Positions 46,791 through 57,161 of a stretch of DNA of 64,000 bases are shown here, piece by piece. The stretch covers positions 2,842,398 to 2,906,397 of the forward strand of contig NC_051048.1 in NCBI RefSeq assembly GCF_904848185.1, read 5' to 3'. Below the pieces are notes generated by a model. The model had not been told where the DNA came from, searched no databases, and saw nothing but the letters and a program-made list of their open reading frames with translations. This stretch comes from Acanthopagrus latus. Lineage: Eukaryota; Chordata; Actinopteri; Spariformes; Sparidae. Both the position numbers and the translations under genes were made by a program. Numbering within the stretch: position 1 is the first letter of the stretch; the number at the start of each line of letters is the position of its first letter.

Positions 46791-49239
46791 TTCGGATCAA
46801 TAACTCATTGTCTCTCTTACTACGGTGGGAAAGAGTCGTCGTTTGTGTTTCAACAATGTTTCGCTTACGAGTTATTGATCCGTGAAGTTCGAAAAGATGT
46901 ATATTAGAACAACATTCTCAGCTATAGACTTAGTACAAAATGTTTTACCTTTCAGAGTCCTCAGGTGACACGTCTCAGACACATGAAATGCGTCAAAACC
47001 GGTTGAGTAGGAACTTCACTGTGGAACTATCACTCTCTTGTTACCTGTTAGATTGTGGAGATAAGAGGAGGAGCGTGTTGACATCTCGTCTGACCACTTC
47101 TAGTTTGATCTGAAGTTTGATTCATGTTCAAATTTAACTACATGCTTTTGTGTGACAGTATTCATCTTTAACACTATATTATGAGCTGAATTAACACGAA
47201 AACCCAAACAGTTAATAATGTGTTGTAGAAAGTGTTTCTCACAGTTTAGACATTTCCTGTTAATGCATTAAGTCTCAAGACTGAGTGTTTTTGGTTTTTT
47301 TATGCAGTCTGGTGACTTGACGAGAAGCACTTTACTGTAGTTATTTGACTGTATGTTTTTAAAAAGACATGTTTACCTTCAGTATGTTTTATTCCTTAAT
47401 ACTTGTGGTGGAAATGTTGAGGTGGAAACAGCTGGGGGAGGTAAGGCTGAATTTAAACATGAGGAACTGACACTTTTTACATGAAAACAAACACATGAAT
47501 GTTTTGTATTCAATTTACTGCAACGAGTAAAGAGTTAACAATATGCTGTAGTGTTTATACACTCTCAAAACTGACCACTTTCTCCGGAAGCAGACTATGA
47601 CACACGTGAATAGTTGATGCTTTCTTGTAAATTCAACATTAAAAACAAACATTCAGATGTTTGTTTCTTCGTAAAAAGAGTCAGTTTGTGGCCTCCTCGT
47701 GCGACTCATCTCTGTCGGATACATTTAAACACAAATAAAACTTAAGATCAAACTTGTTTCCATCAGGGGAAAAGTGGAGTGTTTCCCATCATGCACTGTG
47801 TTCTGTGGAGAGAAGAGAAACATGTGCAGCTTCTTTATGAAACTATGAAACTATGAAACTATGAAACAGAACAGAGTCAGAGAGTCACAGCAGAACAACT
47901 GTGAAGTGAATCAGGTAAAAAAAACAACAACAAAAAAAGCCTGCTGTGTCCTTTATACATACAGGGACACATACCAGGTCTGTACGCGGAGGCATGTCTT
48001 TTATGTGCATACACATACGATAACATCAACTCTAGTCAGGACTTGTATTTGTTGTTGCATGAAGTCCAGAACTATGTGAATCAGATCACAGATCTCGCTG
48101 TGAGTCAGATCTGTGGCTGTAAACAATGCATGGGTACATCTGGAATGTAAACATTGCAACTAGTGATGGGAACAGCAGCTCTAGAATCCGTTCATTAAAA
48201 TGAAAAAATAACCTTTAACTTAAAATGGAAATGTGAATTTTCCTCAGCTCTGCTCTTTAAATGTGCAGTTCCTCCTGCATGTTGCAGGACTGATGGATGT
48301 ACAGGTTCATGCTGACGGTCACTGTCCAACAGTAAAGTGTGTTAATGAAGCAATAACAAGAGACTCAGTGAGTATAATTGTTGAAAAAGACTCACTGACC
48401 TCAAGTGTCTTAGAATAAATACCGATCCATCATATGCGCCTCCAAAAAATAAAATCAGATACTGTAAATGTATTTCTTGTTTGCAGTGAAATAACAAGTA
48501 TTTCTCATGATTGATGAATGAAATATGAACATTTCGATCAGGATTACTGGACACAGAACTCCGTCCAGAGACCTTCAGAGTGACAGGAGGTGGCACGTGG
48601 ACCCGGAAATGAAGAATGAAGTGATCAGCCAATCAAAAGAAAAATTAATTGAGAACCAGCTGGATAACAGATTATCAGCTTTATAAACAAAAATATGAAA
48701 CATTTGTTGGCTCCGGCTTCATTTCTTTCTGTTTCAGTCCTCTCATCTCTGCACTTCTGATGGCACAATGACCGATTTATATTAACAATTCTAGATGTGG
48801 CAGCAGCTGTTTAAACACTTTTATTGATCTATTATCTTTCTCAAATACAATATATGTGATGCTTTCTACCTTTAACACACTCATTAAAAGGGAATGGATG
48901 AAAAAACTATGGAACACATTTAAGTACAAATAATGTTTTTCTGATCTCCAAAATTGCTAAATAAATAAACAAATTAATTAATAAATAAATAATGAAATAC
49001 ACCTTGACAAAAGGGCTCTGAGGACACCTTACGCCCTACACGCGCATGCGCAGCTCTCTATCTGTGCGTCATAACCTGATCAGATCCAAATTGTGTCACG
49101 TTGAGTCTCAGAGATATATTATTGTGCAGCTTTAAGTGTACTTTGAGTGAATTATCCTTCATACTTTAAATAAACATTTAATCAGACGAAACTTGAATAT
49201 ACTTAATTATTTTCAAATAGTTTAGTCTGTCACGTGTCA
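46791..49239. other. Centre (spacer) of the inverted duplication, divergent GIMAP promoter region
   Basis: No coding gene was recognised in this 2.4 kb. It contains a 14-bp perfect inverted repeat (CGGATCAATAACTC at 46793-46806 with GAGTTATTGATCCG at 46869-46882) exactly at the arm border, an actatgaa repeat at about 47841-47867, and (AAAT)n near 48957-48992. Segments at about 47460-47690 resemble outer-flank sequence near 35640-35690 and 58500-58530. Leader exons of the divergent GIMAP genes may lie here but cannot be fixed. Confidence 0.5.
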
Positions 49240-49250
49240 TGAAGTTGACT

Positions 49251-49267
49251 TTACTTTCACTTTCATC
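49251..49267 (+). promoter_or_regulatory. Interferon-response-like motif (ISRE/IRF) at right leader exon
   Basis: TTACTTTCACTTTCATC is the complement of GATGAAAGTGAAAGTAA, which contains GAAAGTGAAAGT, a textbook IRF-binding arrangement. It lies 20 bp upstream of the leader-exon ATG at 49288, mirroring the left-arm element. Confidence 0.55.
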
Positions 49268-49287
49268 TCTGATTTTCTCTCACGGTG

Positions 49288-49311
49288 ATGGCGCAGCAGA
49301 AAGTTCCGCCG
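49288..49311 (+). other. Possible upstream leader exon (right), with short ATG frame
   Basis: Begins ATGGCGCAGCAG, encodes MAQQKVPP and is followed by the donor GTGAGTAAAC. It does not continue in phase into any downstream exon seen (exon 51475-51548 gives a TGA at the fourth codon), so a 5' leader role with an upstream ORF is likelier than a coding start. It matches 46260-46283 on the left arm. Confidence 0.45.
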
Positions 49312-51474
49312 GTGAGTAAACACCTCTAACAGAATCTAACAGAACCCATCTAGTCAGTGAAGTGGACCTGAATATATGCAGCGTGTCGGTACCAGTGCAG
49401 GTTCGGTTCAGGTGGTTGCTGTCAGTAACTTCACGCAGCGAGCAGCAGACAGAGTTTTGTTCGATGATTCCGCCATTTTAGACGATCTGCGCCTCAGAAG
49501 AAGCAGGAAGAAGAGTCAGAGTCAAAATCTATAAAAGTCGTTTATCTTCTGTTGAATAGAGCCTGAAAAGTTATTGATGTGAAATATTAATAAAGAGATT
49601 TCCACCTCTGATCTGCTGTCACTGACGGTACATTTAAAACTGACAGTGGTTGATGTATTTTATAAGTATTTAAGTTAAACAATATACTCGACAGTTACTC
49701 TGTTTCCCAGAATATAAACCAAACAGCACAGAAACATAATGATTCTAACACTGTAACACTTTACAGACTGTGAGATAATAATTTAATCAGTAATAATGAA
49801 TCCATAGAAATCTGTCAATCAACATGCTGATCACTTTTCTTCATGAGGAACTGAACAACAACTCATCACTTACTTTATCTTCACTTCCTCTTTTTGTCCG
49901 TGTTGGGCAACTTACTTCCTAAATATAATGTATTATATATTACTAGATACTTTCATATTAAAGCAATATAGCCTATTACGATACAGTATTAATGTCTGCC
50001 TTACACCACATTTAGTTACTTTCACTTAATGTCCCATTAACCTCTATAGAGCAGTTAAACAGATGTTTCTAGATGAAGGACTGTCAGACAGGATCACAGT
50101 CTGATATGTTATGAGGGAGGAATAAATATTTTTAATTTCATTCTCGTCATATGAAACACAACAGATCTAAACCCTCTGTAACATATAGAATGAAACTAAA
50201 ATCTCCTTTTCTGTGCCTGTATATTTAATAAACAGCAATAGAAGCTTCTCTTCTGTCTGTAACTCTGATTGTAACGTGTCATGTGACATAACCAGTTAGA
50301 ACATACTGAAATATTAACTGTAGCACATTAAAATACTACGTGACCTCTTACAGAAATATTTAACTGTACACGTTAAGCCCAACACTGTTTGTTAGTCTGT
50401 TAAAATAATAACAAAATGTTTCTTTTGTATGATTACAACTGATACATTTCACAAAAAATATATATTCATCAACCTCTCGTGTGACATTTCAAGAGCGCAT
50501 TTCTTATTGCTTATTTATTCTTGCTTCTCATCCCTTACCCTTAAGTAAAAGTTTCTATACTGAGTAGTTACTCCCCGATTATGACAATTTACTAATGAGT
50601 CAACAATACATTCCTTAATAACAAACCAGGGACACCAGGAAATCTGGTGCGCATCCTTTAATTTCAAACTTCGACTGCCACAGCTCAGCTCCTGCACTGG
50701 ATCGACTGCCCTGACGTGGACGGTCTGGACAGAATCTGTCCCAAAGCTGTCCAACTTTTTTTTTTCTATTTGTATTAAAAAATGTACATATAATAAAGCA
50801 GACAACTGCAAATATCTGTTGTTACATTTCCAAGCTGTACAAGTTTGCAGCTGTGTTACTCAGGCATGACTTTTTATTGTGTGTGTCATTAAAGTAAATG
50901 ATGACGTTTATGGTTGCTGATGAAGAGAACTGTTCACCTAAGGAGGGTTGAGTTGGGCTTATTTACATCTTCAAACTGGTTTGATATCAGGCCTCAGACT
51001 GGACCTGTAATACTAAATACAGCCACTAGATGTCTCACAACACTCAGCCTCTCCCAAAATGAACATGATGATGAATCAGAGTGTGGCAGCTCTCCAGGAA
51101 GCTAAAAGAAGGAAGGATCATTACGTAACTGAATGTGGTGTCAGCTGTGCTGAAGTCTGTGGATGATGTATGGAGGAGCACTTAATAACAACTTCTGATG
51201 AGTAAATGACTCCAGAGAATAATAAGAACACTTCAGAGAGCAAGTTTACCATCAACCATCAGTCACACGAGGTAGATGTGTTTGGTTTTCATGTACAGCT
51301 GTCACCACAGTCTGACCCCGAAGTTAGATTTGTTGAATTTTCCTTCTTCTAATGTTTAACATTTCACTCGCTGGATTGTCAGACTTTGACCCAAGCTTAA
51401 CCAATAATGAATAAATGAACAGTATGTTTTTATCCATGTCTGATAATGATTTTGATGATGTTAACATATTACAG

Positions 51475-51548
51475 GACAGTCGGTGACTCAGAGCTCTTTG
51501 ACTTCACCCTCAGAGTTCAGAGGACACAAAGCAGCAGCACTGACACAA
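51475..51548 (+). other. Non-coding leader exon of right GIMAP gene
   Basis: A 74-nt exon bounded by TTACAG and GTAAGT, paired with 43533-43593 on the left. It contains stops in the frames tested and is best read as 5' UTR of the GIMAP gene that starts at 51776. Confidence 0.6.
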
Positions 51549-51775
51549 GTAAGTGTTCAAAGATATTAACTCAACAAGTTCATCAGCCAAAGCCACTAAA
51601 GTCAAGAGGTCTATGGTCTGGAAAAGCTCATGAGATAACCTGTCTTGTGATCCGACACTACATTAATGTTGGCGAGTCATTAGTTAATTATGTCTAATTT
51701 ATTGTAAAGGAACCTAAATTCTCTTTATTCTCCTTCAGCAGAACGAGTCTCTGATCTCTGCAGCACAGTGACATC

Positions 51776-54700
51776 ATGGCGGCTGCAGGATCTGGTGAGT
51801 AGAAACACTTTTTCTCTCACTTTCTACACTTTCTCTGTCCTCAGACTGTAACCTGTTAAGAACTATCCTCTGATTTGTTGTCAATATGTGTCAGTATAAG
51901 TGTATTTGTCACTGGGTCTGAGTGAATTAAGTTGGCACACAGCATGAATGAAAGATTCTTTTTATTTATTACAGTTTTAAATTTGATTTCTTTGAGGGAT
52001 GATGCAGCTGCTGCTCCAGATCTCTAGTAAACCATCTGAGCATTACCTCTGACAACTTTGATGTTTATAAAGTGGATCAGAACAAAATTAAAGAGGTTTT
52101 AGTGCAGAGTACTCAGGAACAATCTCCAAATGTGCCATTTTAACAGTTTGGCAGATTTTGGCCTCAGTCTGGGCCATTTAAAGTTTCTCAGCTACCAAAC
52201 TATGTATTTCACTTATATGTTACCATAGGTGCTCATGAAGAAGCCAAATTGGGCTCCAATTGGCTGAACAGGTCAAGTCAGATCTGTGAGTCTTGAATCA
52301 AAGTGATCTGATCGGACAGCCTCATCATGAAACACTGAACTGACAGTCACACTGATTGATGATGTACTGTCCTTAATTGGTTGAACTTTGTGCTTTGCAG
52401 CTGCAGCGATGACGTTCAATGACATTCAACATTTTTTAATCAGAGTCAATCAATCAGAACTTAAACATGGTTAAAGTTCTGTGGCTTGTCAACACAGTGT
52501 GGTGTGCGCTGTGAATTGCGGTCATCTTTTATCTTTTCTACTACAAAAAGCTTAATTTTGCTCCCAAGCGTGGCAGTTGATTCCTTAGTTGCCGTTCGAT
52601 TTAGAAATAAATGCTGTGAGTATATCATAATCTGAATAGACATTGCTTTCGACTTTTGCAGTTGTTAGTCTTAACTGTACGTGCTAAGCCACCTTATCAT
52701 GGTGGAGGGGTTTGAGTACCCGAATGATCCTAGGAGCTATGTTGTTGGGGGCTTAATGCCCCTGGTAGGGTCACAGTTTGTCCATAACGAACACCATGTT
52801 CAAGAATAAGGGTGTCCATCAGTGCACGTGGCACCAGGACACCCTAGGCCGGAGGTCAATGATCGACTTTATGGTCGTGTCACCTGACCTCCGGCTAATG
52901 TCTTGGACACTCGGGTGAAGAGAGGGGCTGAGCTGTCAACTGATCACCACCTGGTGGTGAGTTGGATCCGCTGGCAGGGGAGGAAGCTGGACAGACTCGG
53001 CAGACCCAAATGTATTGTGAGGGTCTGCTGGGAACGTCTGGTGGAACCCTCTGTCAGGGTCTTCAGCTCCCACCTCCGGGAGAGCTTTGACCAGATCCCG
53101 AGGGAGGCTGGGGACGGTGAGTCCGAATGGACCATGTTCTCCACTTCCATTGTTGATGTGGCTGTTCGGAGCTGTGGCCATAAGATCTCCGGCGCCTGTC
53201 GTGGCGGCAATCCCCGAACACGGTGGCGGACTCCGGAAGTAAGGGATGCTGTCAAGCTGAAGAAGGAGTCCTATCGAGCCTGGTTGGCCCGGGGGACTCC
53301 TGAAGCAGCTGATGGGTACCGGCAGGCCAAGCGTGCTGTGGCACGGGCGGTCGCGGAAGCAAAAACTCGGGTCTGGGAAAAGTTCGGGAGGCCCTGGAGG
53401 AGGACTATCGGTCAGCCTCGAGGAAATTCTGGCAAACCATCCGGCGCCTCAGGAGGAGGAAGCAGGTCTCCACCAACACTGTTTACGGTGGGGGTGGGGA
53501 GCTGTTGACCTCGACTGGGGATATCGTCGAGTGGTGGAAGGAATACTTCAAGGATCTCCTCAATCCCACTGACATGTCTTCCATAGAGGAGGCAGGGGCT
53601 GGGGACTCAGAGGTGGATTCATTCATCACCCAAGCTGAAGTCACTGAGGTAGTCAGGAAGATCCTCAGTGGCAAAGCACCGGGGGTGGATGAGATCCGTC
53701 CTGAGTGCCTCAAGTCTCTGGATGTTGCAGCCCCGGATAAGCGGAAGAAAATGGATGGATAGTCTTGAATGTTACACTGTAAAAACAAACACTTAATTTT
53801 CACACCTTTCCTGCTAATATGGGCCAACTTTACTCAAAAAGTGGAGTAAGAGAGACAAACAGCTGGCTGAAATTAATGAGCTAGCAAGGTACAAGTTTGA
53901 ACATCGTAGAAGTCTCTCACTCACACAGATCATTCAGTGGTTACACTGATCAGGGATCTGATAAGATCTTTACGACTTTTATTTAATCATATGCTTTGAA
54001 ATCTGTGGAGCCACATTTCTCTCTTACAGCAGATAGAAGCTGTTTGTGTTTTCCCTCAGACGTCTCACTGACATAGTTGCAGTAAGTTACAGTGTGGGAG
54101 GAGTAAAAATTACTCTCTTAGAGTTCTGGATGTATTTGTTGTGCCTGCTTCAGTAATCAAGATTAAAAAGCCACAAAACACATTAAAACAAAGTGTTGTG
54201 GCGCTACTGGCTGCTGCCATGGCAAAGTAAAGCACCACACCACTGTTTGTGCCATGCGTGTTAACATGATATTCCTTTTCGGTCTAAAGGGAAAAGTAGG
54301 CTTCATCTGTGTTTTGTGTTTTGTGTTTTGTGATTCAGGTGCCCAGAGGCGCAGCAGGAGCCCTGAACGTGTCCGTCCCAACTGTGAGTCAAGTTGTGAG
54401 AACATATTATTAAAACATCAAATGCAGTTGTCAGGAACTTTGTGAAGGGAAACACCTGCTTGACAGGAGTGTAAGGTAGTAAAGAAGCACTATTGAGTAT
54501 ATCTATAATTTACCAACGTGTGTTGGATTTGACAGTCGAATGGGTTACCTAGGCTGTTGTATCTCAGAACAACATGCATTACCCAGCGATGATCACTGTC
54601 ATCTGCAGATAAGATAAAAATACCAAAAATACAAAGGAAAATAAGTAAATATTCTTTTAATTGAATAGTTTAAACAGTTTTTTTATTTTGGATATTTTGT

Positions 54701-56093
54701 ATGATAGACTGTAATGTTGTTGCAGTTTTTCCTGACTGGTTTGAAAATCATGACAGAGATGGATTTTTGCCTTTTTGAGGGTAAATATACCAAAATGCAA
54801 ATGTAATAACTTCTTGGATCACAATTAAAAATCTCAAATCAAACTAAGATAGAAAACTGTGCAACTTAACACCAGTAAGGTCATGGTGTAATTATTCTGA
54901 GAGAGATGGTAAATGGCAGTTTTTAGAACAATTACACATTTGAATGATGCCATTGTTAGTGCCTCAGTCAAAGGAGAACGGATGAATTAATGTGTATATT
55001 TCTGTATCCTGTAGTTACAGGTGAACATCAACCACATGCAGCTGCTGAGGAACAGAGTCCAGCGTGTCTCAGGATCGTGCTGGTTGGGAAGGATGGCAGT
55101 GGAAAAAGCTCTTCAGGAAACACCATCATAGGAAGAAAGGTGTTTAAAGCTGAATTAAACCAACATTCAGTTACCAAACACTGTCAGAAAGAACTTGGTG
55201 AAGTGAACGGTCAGCCTGTGTTTGTGGTCGACACTCCCGGTCTGTTCGACACAACTCTGAGCCATGAAGAGATCAATAAGGAGATGGTGAAATGCATCAG
55301 TCTTCTTGCTCCAGGACCTCATGTGTTCCTGTTGGTCATGTCAATTGGCAGATTTACACAAGAGGAGAAGGAAACATTAAAACGTATCCAGGGAGCCTTT
55401 GGGAAGAATTCTGAAAGGTTCACCATCATTCTGCTTACTGGAGGAGATCTACTACAACGTGAGGAGCTGTCCATTGAAGAGTACATTGAAAAGAAATGTG
55501 ATGATTCATTTAAGAATCTGATCCGTGACTGTGGAGGAAGATATCACGTGTTCAATAACCGGGATAAACACAACCGCAAGCAGGTCGATGAGCTGATAAC
55601 CAAGATTAACACCATGGTGAAGACAAATGGAGGCAGCTGCTACACTAATATGATACAGAAAGAAATGGAGAGGATCCTGAAGGAGAAAGAAGAAGAGATG
55701 AAGAGAGAGAAGGAGGAGCTTCAAAGAAAACATGAGGAGGAAATGAATGAAATGAAAAGAAGACTAGAAGAACAGAGAGCACAAATTGAACAGGAGAGAA
55801 AGGTGAGAGAAAAACAACTTGAAGAGAAGGAGAAAAGCATCAAGGAAGAACGTGAGGAGAGAAAGAAAGAACAGGAAATCAGAGAAGAAGAGAAGAGGAA
55901 GAGAAAACAAGAGGAAGAAAGTCAGAAACAGAAGTGGGAACAGAGAGTTGAAGCTTTGGAGCAAAAAATAAAATCAGAGACAGAATCAAAGGAAAATATT
56001 TACAAAAAACTGGAGGAGAGCAGAGAAGAGATGAGAAAAGAACGAGAGAACTGGGAGAGAAAACAAATACAATTGTGGGAAAAACGAGATTGA
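51776..56093 (+). CDS. Single-AIG1 GIMAP GTPase with truncated coiled coil
   Basis: Exons: 51739-51794 (ATG at 51776, MAAAGSG), 54339-54383 (AQRRSRSPERVRPN) and 55021 onward. Phases fit and give 378 residues ending at TGA 56091-56093. One AIG1 domain follows the basic N-terminus: P-loop GKDGSGKS, switch region, DTPG, IAN box LLAPGPHVFLLV, and the LTGGD block. A coiled coil follows, cut in its first 159-residue repeat. The sequence is very close to domain 4 and coiled coil of the left gene, but domains 1-3 are missing, replaced by a short Arg/Ser-rich exon and a LINE-bearing intron. A 378-residue product resembles ordinary vertebrate GIMAPs in length and may still bind GTP, but lacks the distal coiled coil and CSIL end. 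Confidence 0.8.
52680..53761 (+). mobile_element. Internally deleted non-LTR LINE fragment
   Basis: Reading frames in the segment (52903-53508, continued in another frame by 53505-53762) encode the endonuclease-to-RT linker typical of an abundant fish LINE: RGAELSTDHHLVVSWIRW, ACRGGNPRTRWRTPEVRDAV, then GKAPGVDEIRPECLKSLDV. The sequence then jumps straight to the 3' tail (ccccggataagcggaagaaa atggatgg), so reverse transcriptase is deleted. One frameshift lies near 53390. The 5' start (about 52680, gctaagccaccttatcatgg) is approximate. It lies in the intron between exons 1 and 2 of the right GIMAP coding region. Confidence 0.8.
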
Positions 56094-57161
56094 GAAGATG
56101 AACAGAGACGACAGAAGGAACAAGAAAGACTGAGAAAGCTTCAAGAAGAATATGAACAAATAAGAGAAAGTGATGAAAAGAGGAGAAAAGAAGAGGATCA
56201 AATCAGAAGAGAACAAGAGGAAAAAGAGAAGAAAGAGATTGTGGAAAAAGAGCGATCAAGAATTGAAGAGGAGAGAAAAGTGAGAGAAAAACAACTTGAG
56301 GAAATAAAGGAAAATATTGAGAGGGAGCGTGAGGAGAGAAAGAAAGAACAATCAATGAGGGATGCAGCAGACAGGAAGAGAAAACAAGAGGAAAAAACTC
56401 AGAGACAGGAGTGGAAACAGAGAGTTGAAGCTTTGGAGCAAAAAATAAAATCAGAGGCAGAATCAAAGGAAAACATTTACAAAAAACTGGAGGAGAGCAG
56501 AGAAGAGATGAGAAAAGAGCGAGAGAACTGGGAGAGAAAACAAAAAGAATGGTGGAAAAAACGAAATGAAGAAGATGAACAGAGACGACAAGAGGAAAAA
56601 GAAAGACTGAAAAAGCTTCAAGAATATGAACGAGAGAGAAAAGATGATGAAAAGAAGAGAAAGGAAGAGGATCAAATCAGAAGAGAACAAAAGGAAAAAG
56701 AGAAGAAACACATTGTGGAGACCCACAAGAAGGAACTGGATAATCTGAAGTATGAAGAAGAAGCCAGAAAGAAAGCTGAAGAGTTGAATGAATTCCAAAA
56801 GAAGTACATCAAGGATATTGCAGACAAGGAGAAACGGCATGAGGAACAATACGACATCTTAAAGGCACTTTCAGCCCACAATGAAGAACGAATGAGGAAA
56901 AAACATTTCGATCAAATTTCTGCCCTGGTGAAATGTGTGGCTGAGAAGAGAGGGAATCTGGATGAAATCAGGGTTTTACTGAATAAACAACAAGAGGAAA
57001 TGAGCAAGGAGGGAAATGAGGAGGAAAAGAAAAATCTGCTGCAAAAACATGAAAATGACATAAGTGTCTTACTACAGAAACTTTTGAATCAAATACATGA
57101 AAATGAAAAGAGAAAGGAAGCTGAGCGTCAAACCAGCTCATGGCAGTGTTCGATTTTATGA
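56094..57161 (+). pseudogene. Coding-like remainder of right GIMAP gene after premature stop
   Basis: The same frame stays open from just after the TGA (56091-56093) to the TGA at 57159-57161, ending with CSIL. It encodes the rest of the first coiled-coil repeat, the second repeat (IEEERKVREKQLEE, from 56263) and a C-terminal helical segment (EEARKKAEELNEFQKKYIKDI). At the stop, related copies read CGA or GAA (RDREDQ, RNEEDE); CGA to TGA is a single CpG-type transition. Without it the protein would be 734 residues. Confidence 0.85.

Noticed and set aside
52903..53508. A 201-residue ORF as a host gene
   Set aside because: Its text (DHHLVVSWIRW, ACRGGNPRTRW) belongs to a common fish LINE; it is frameshifted and ends in the LINE tail.
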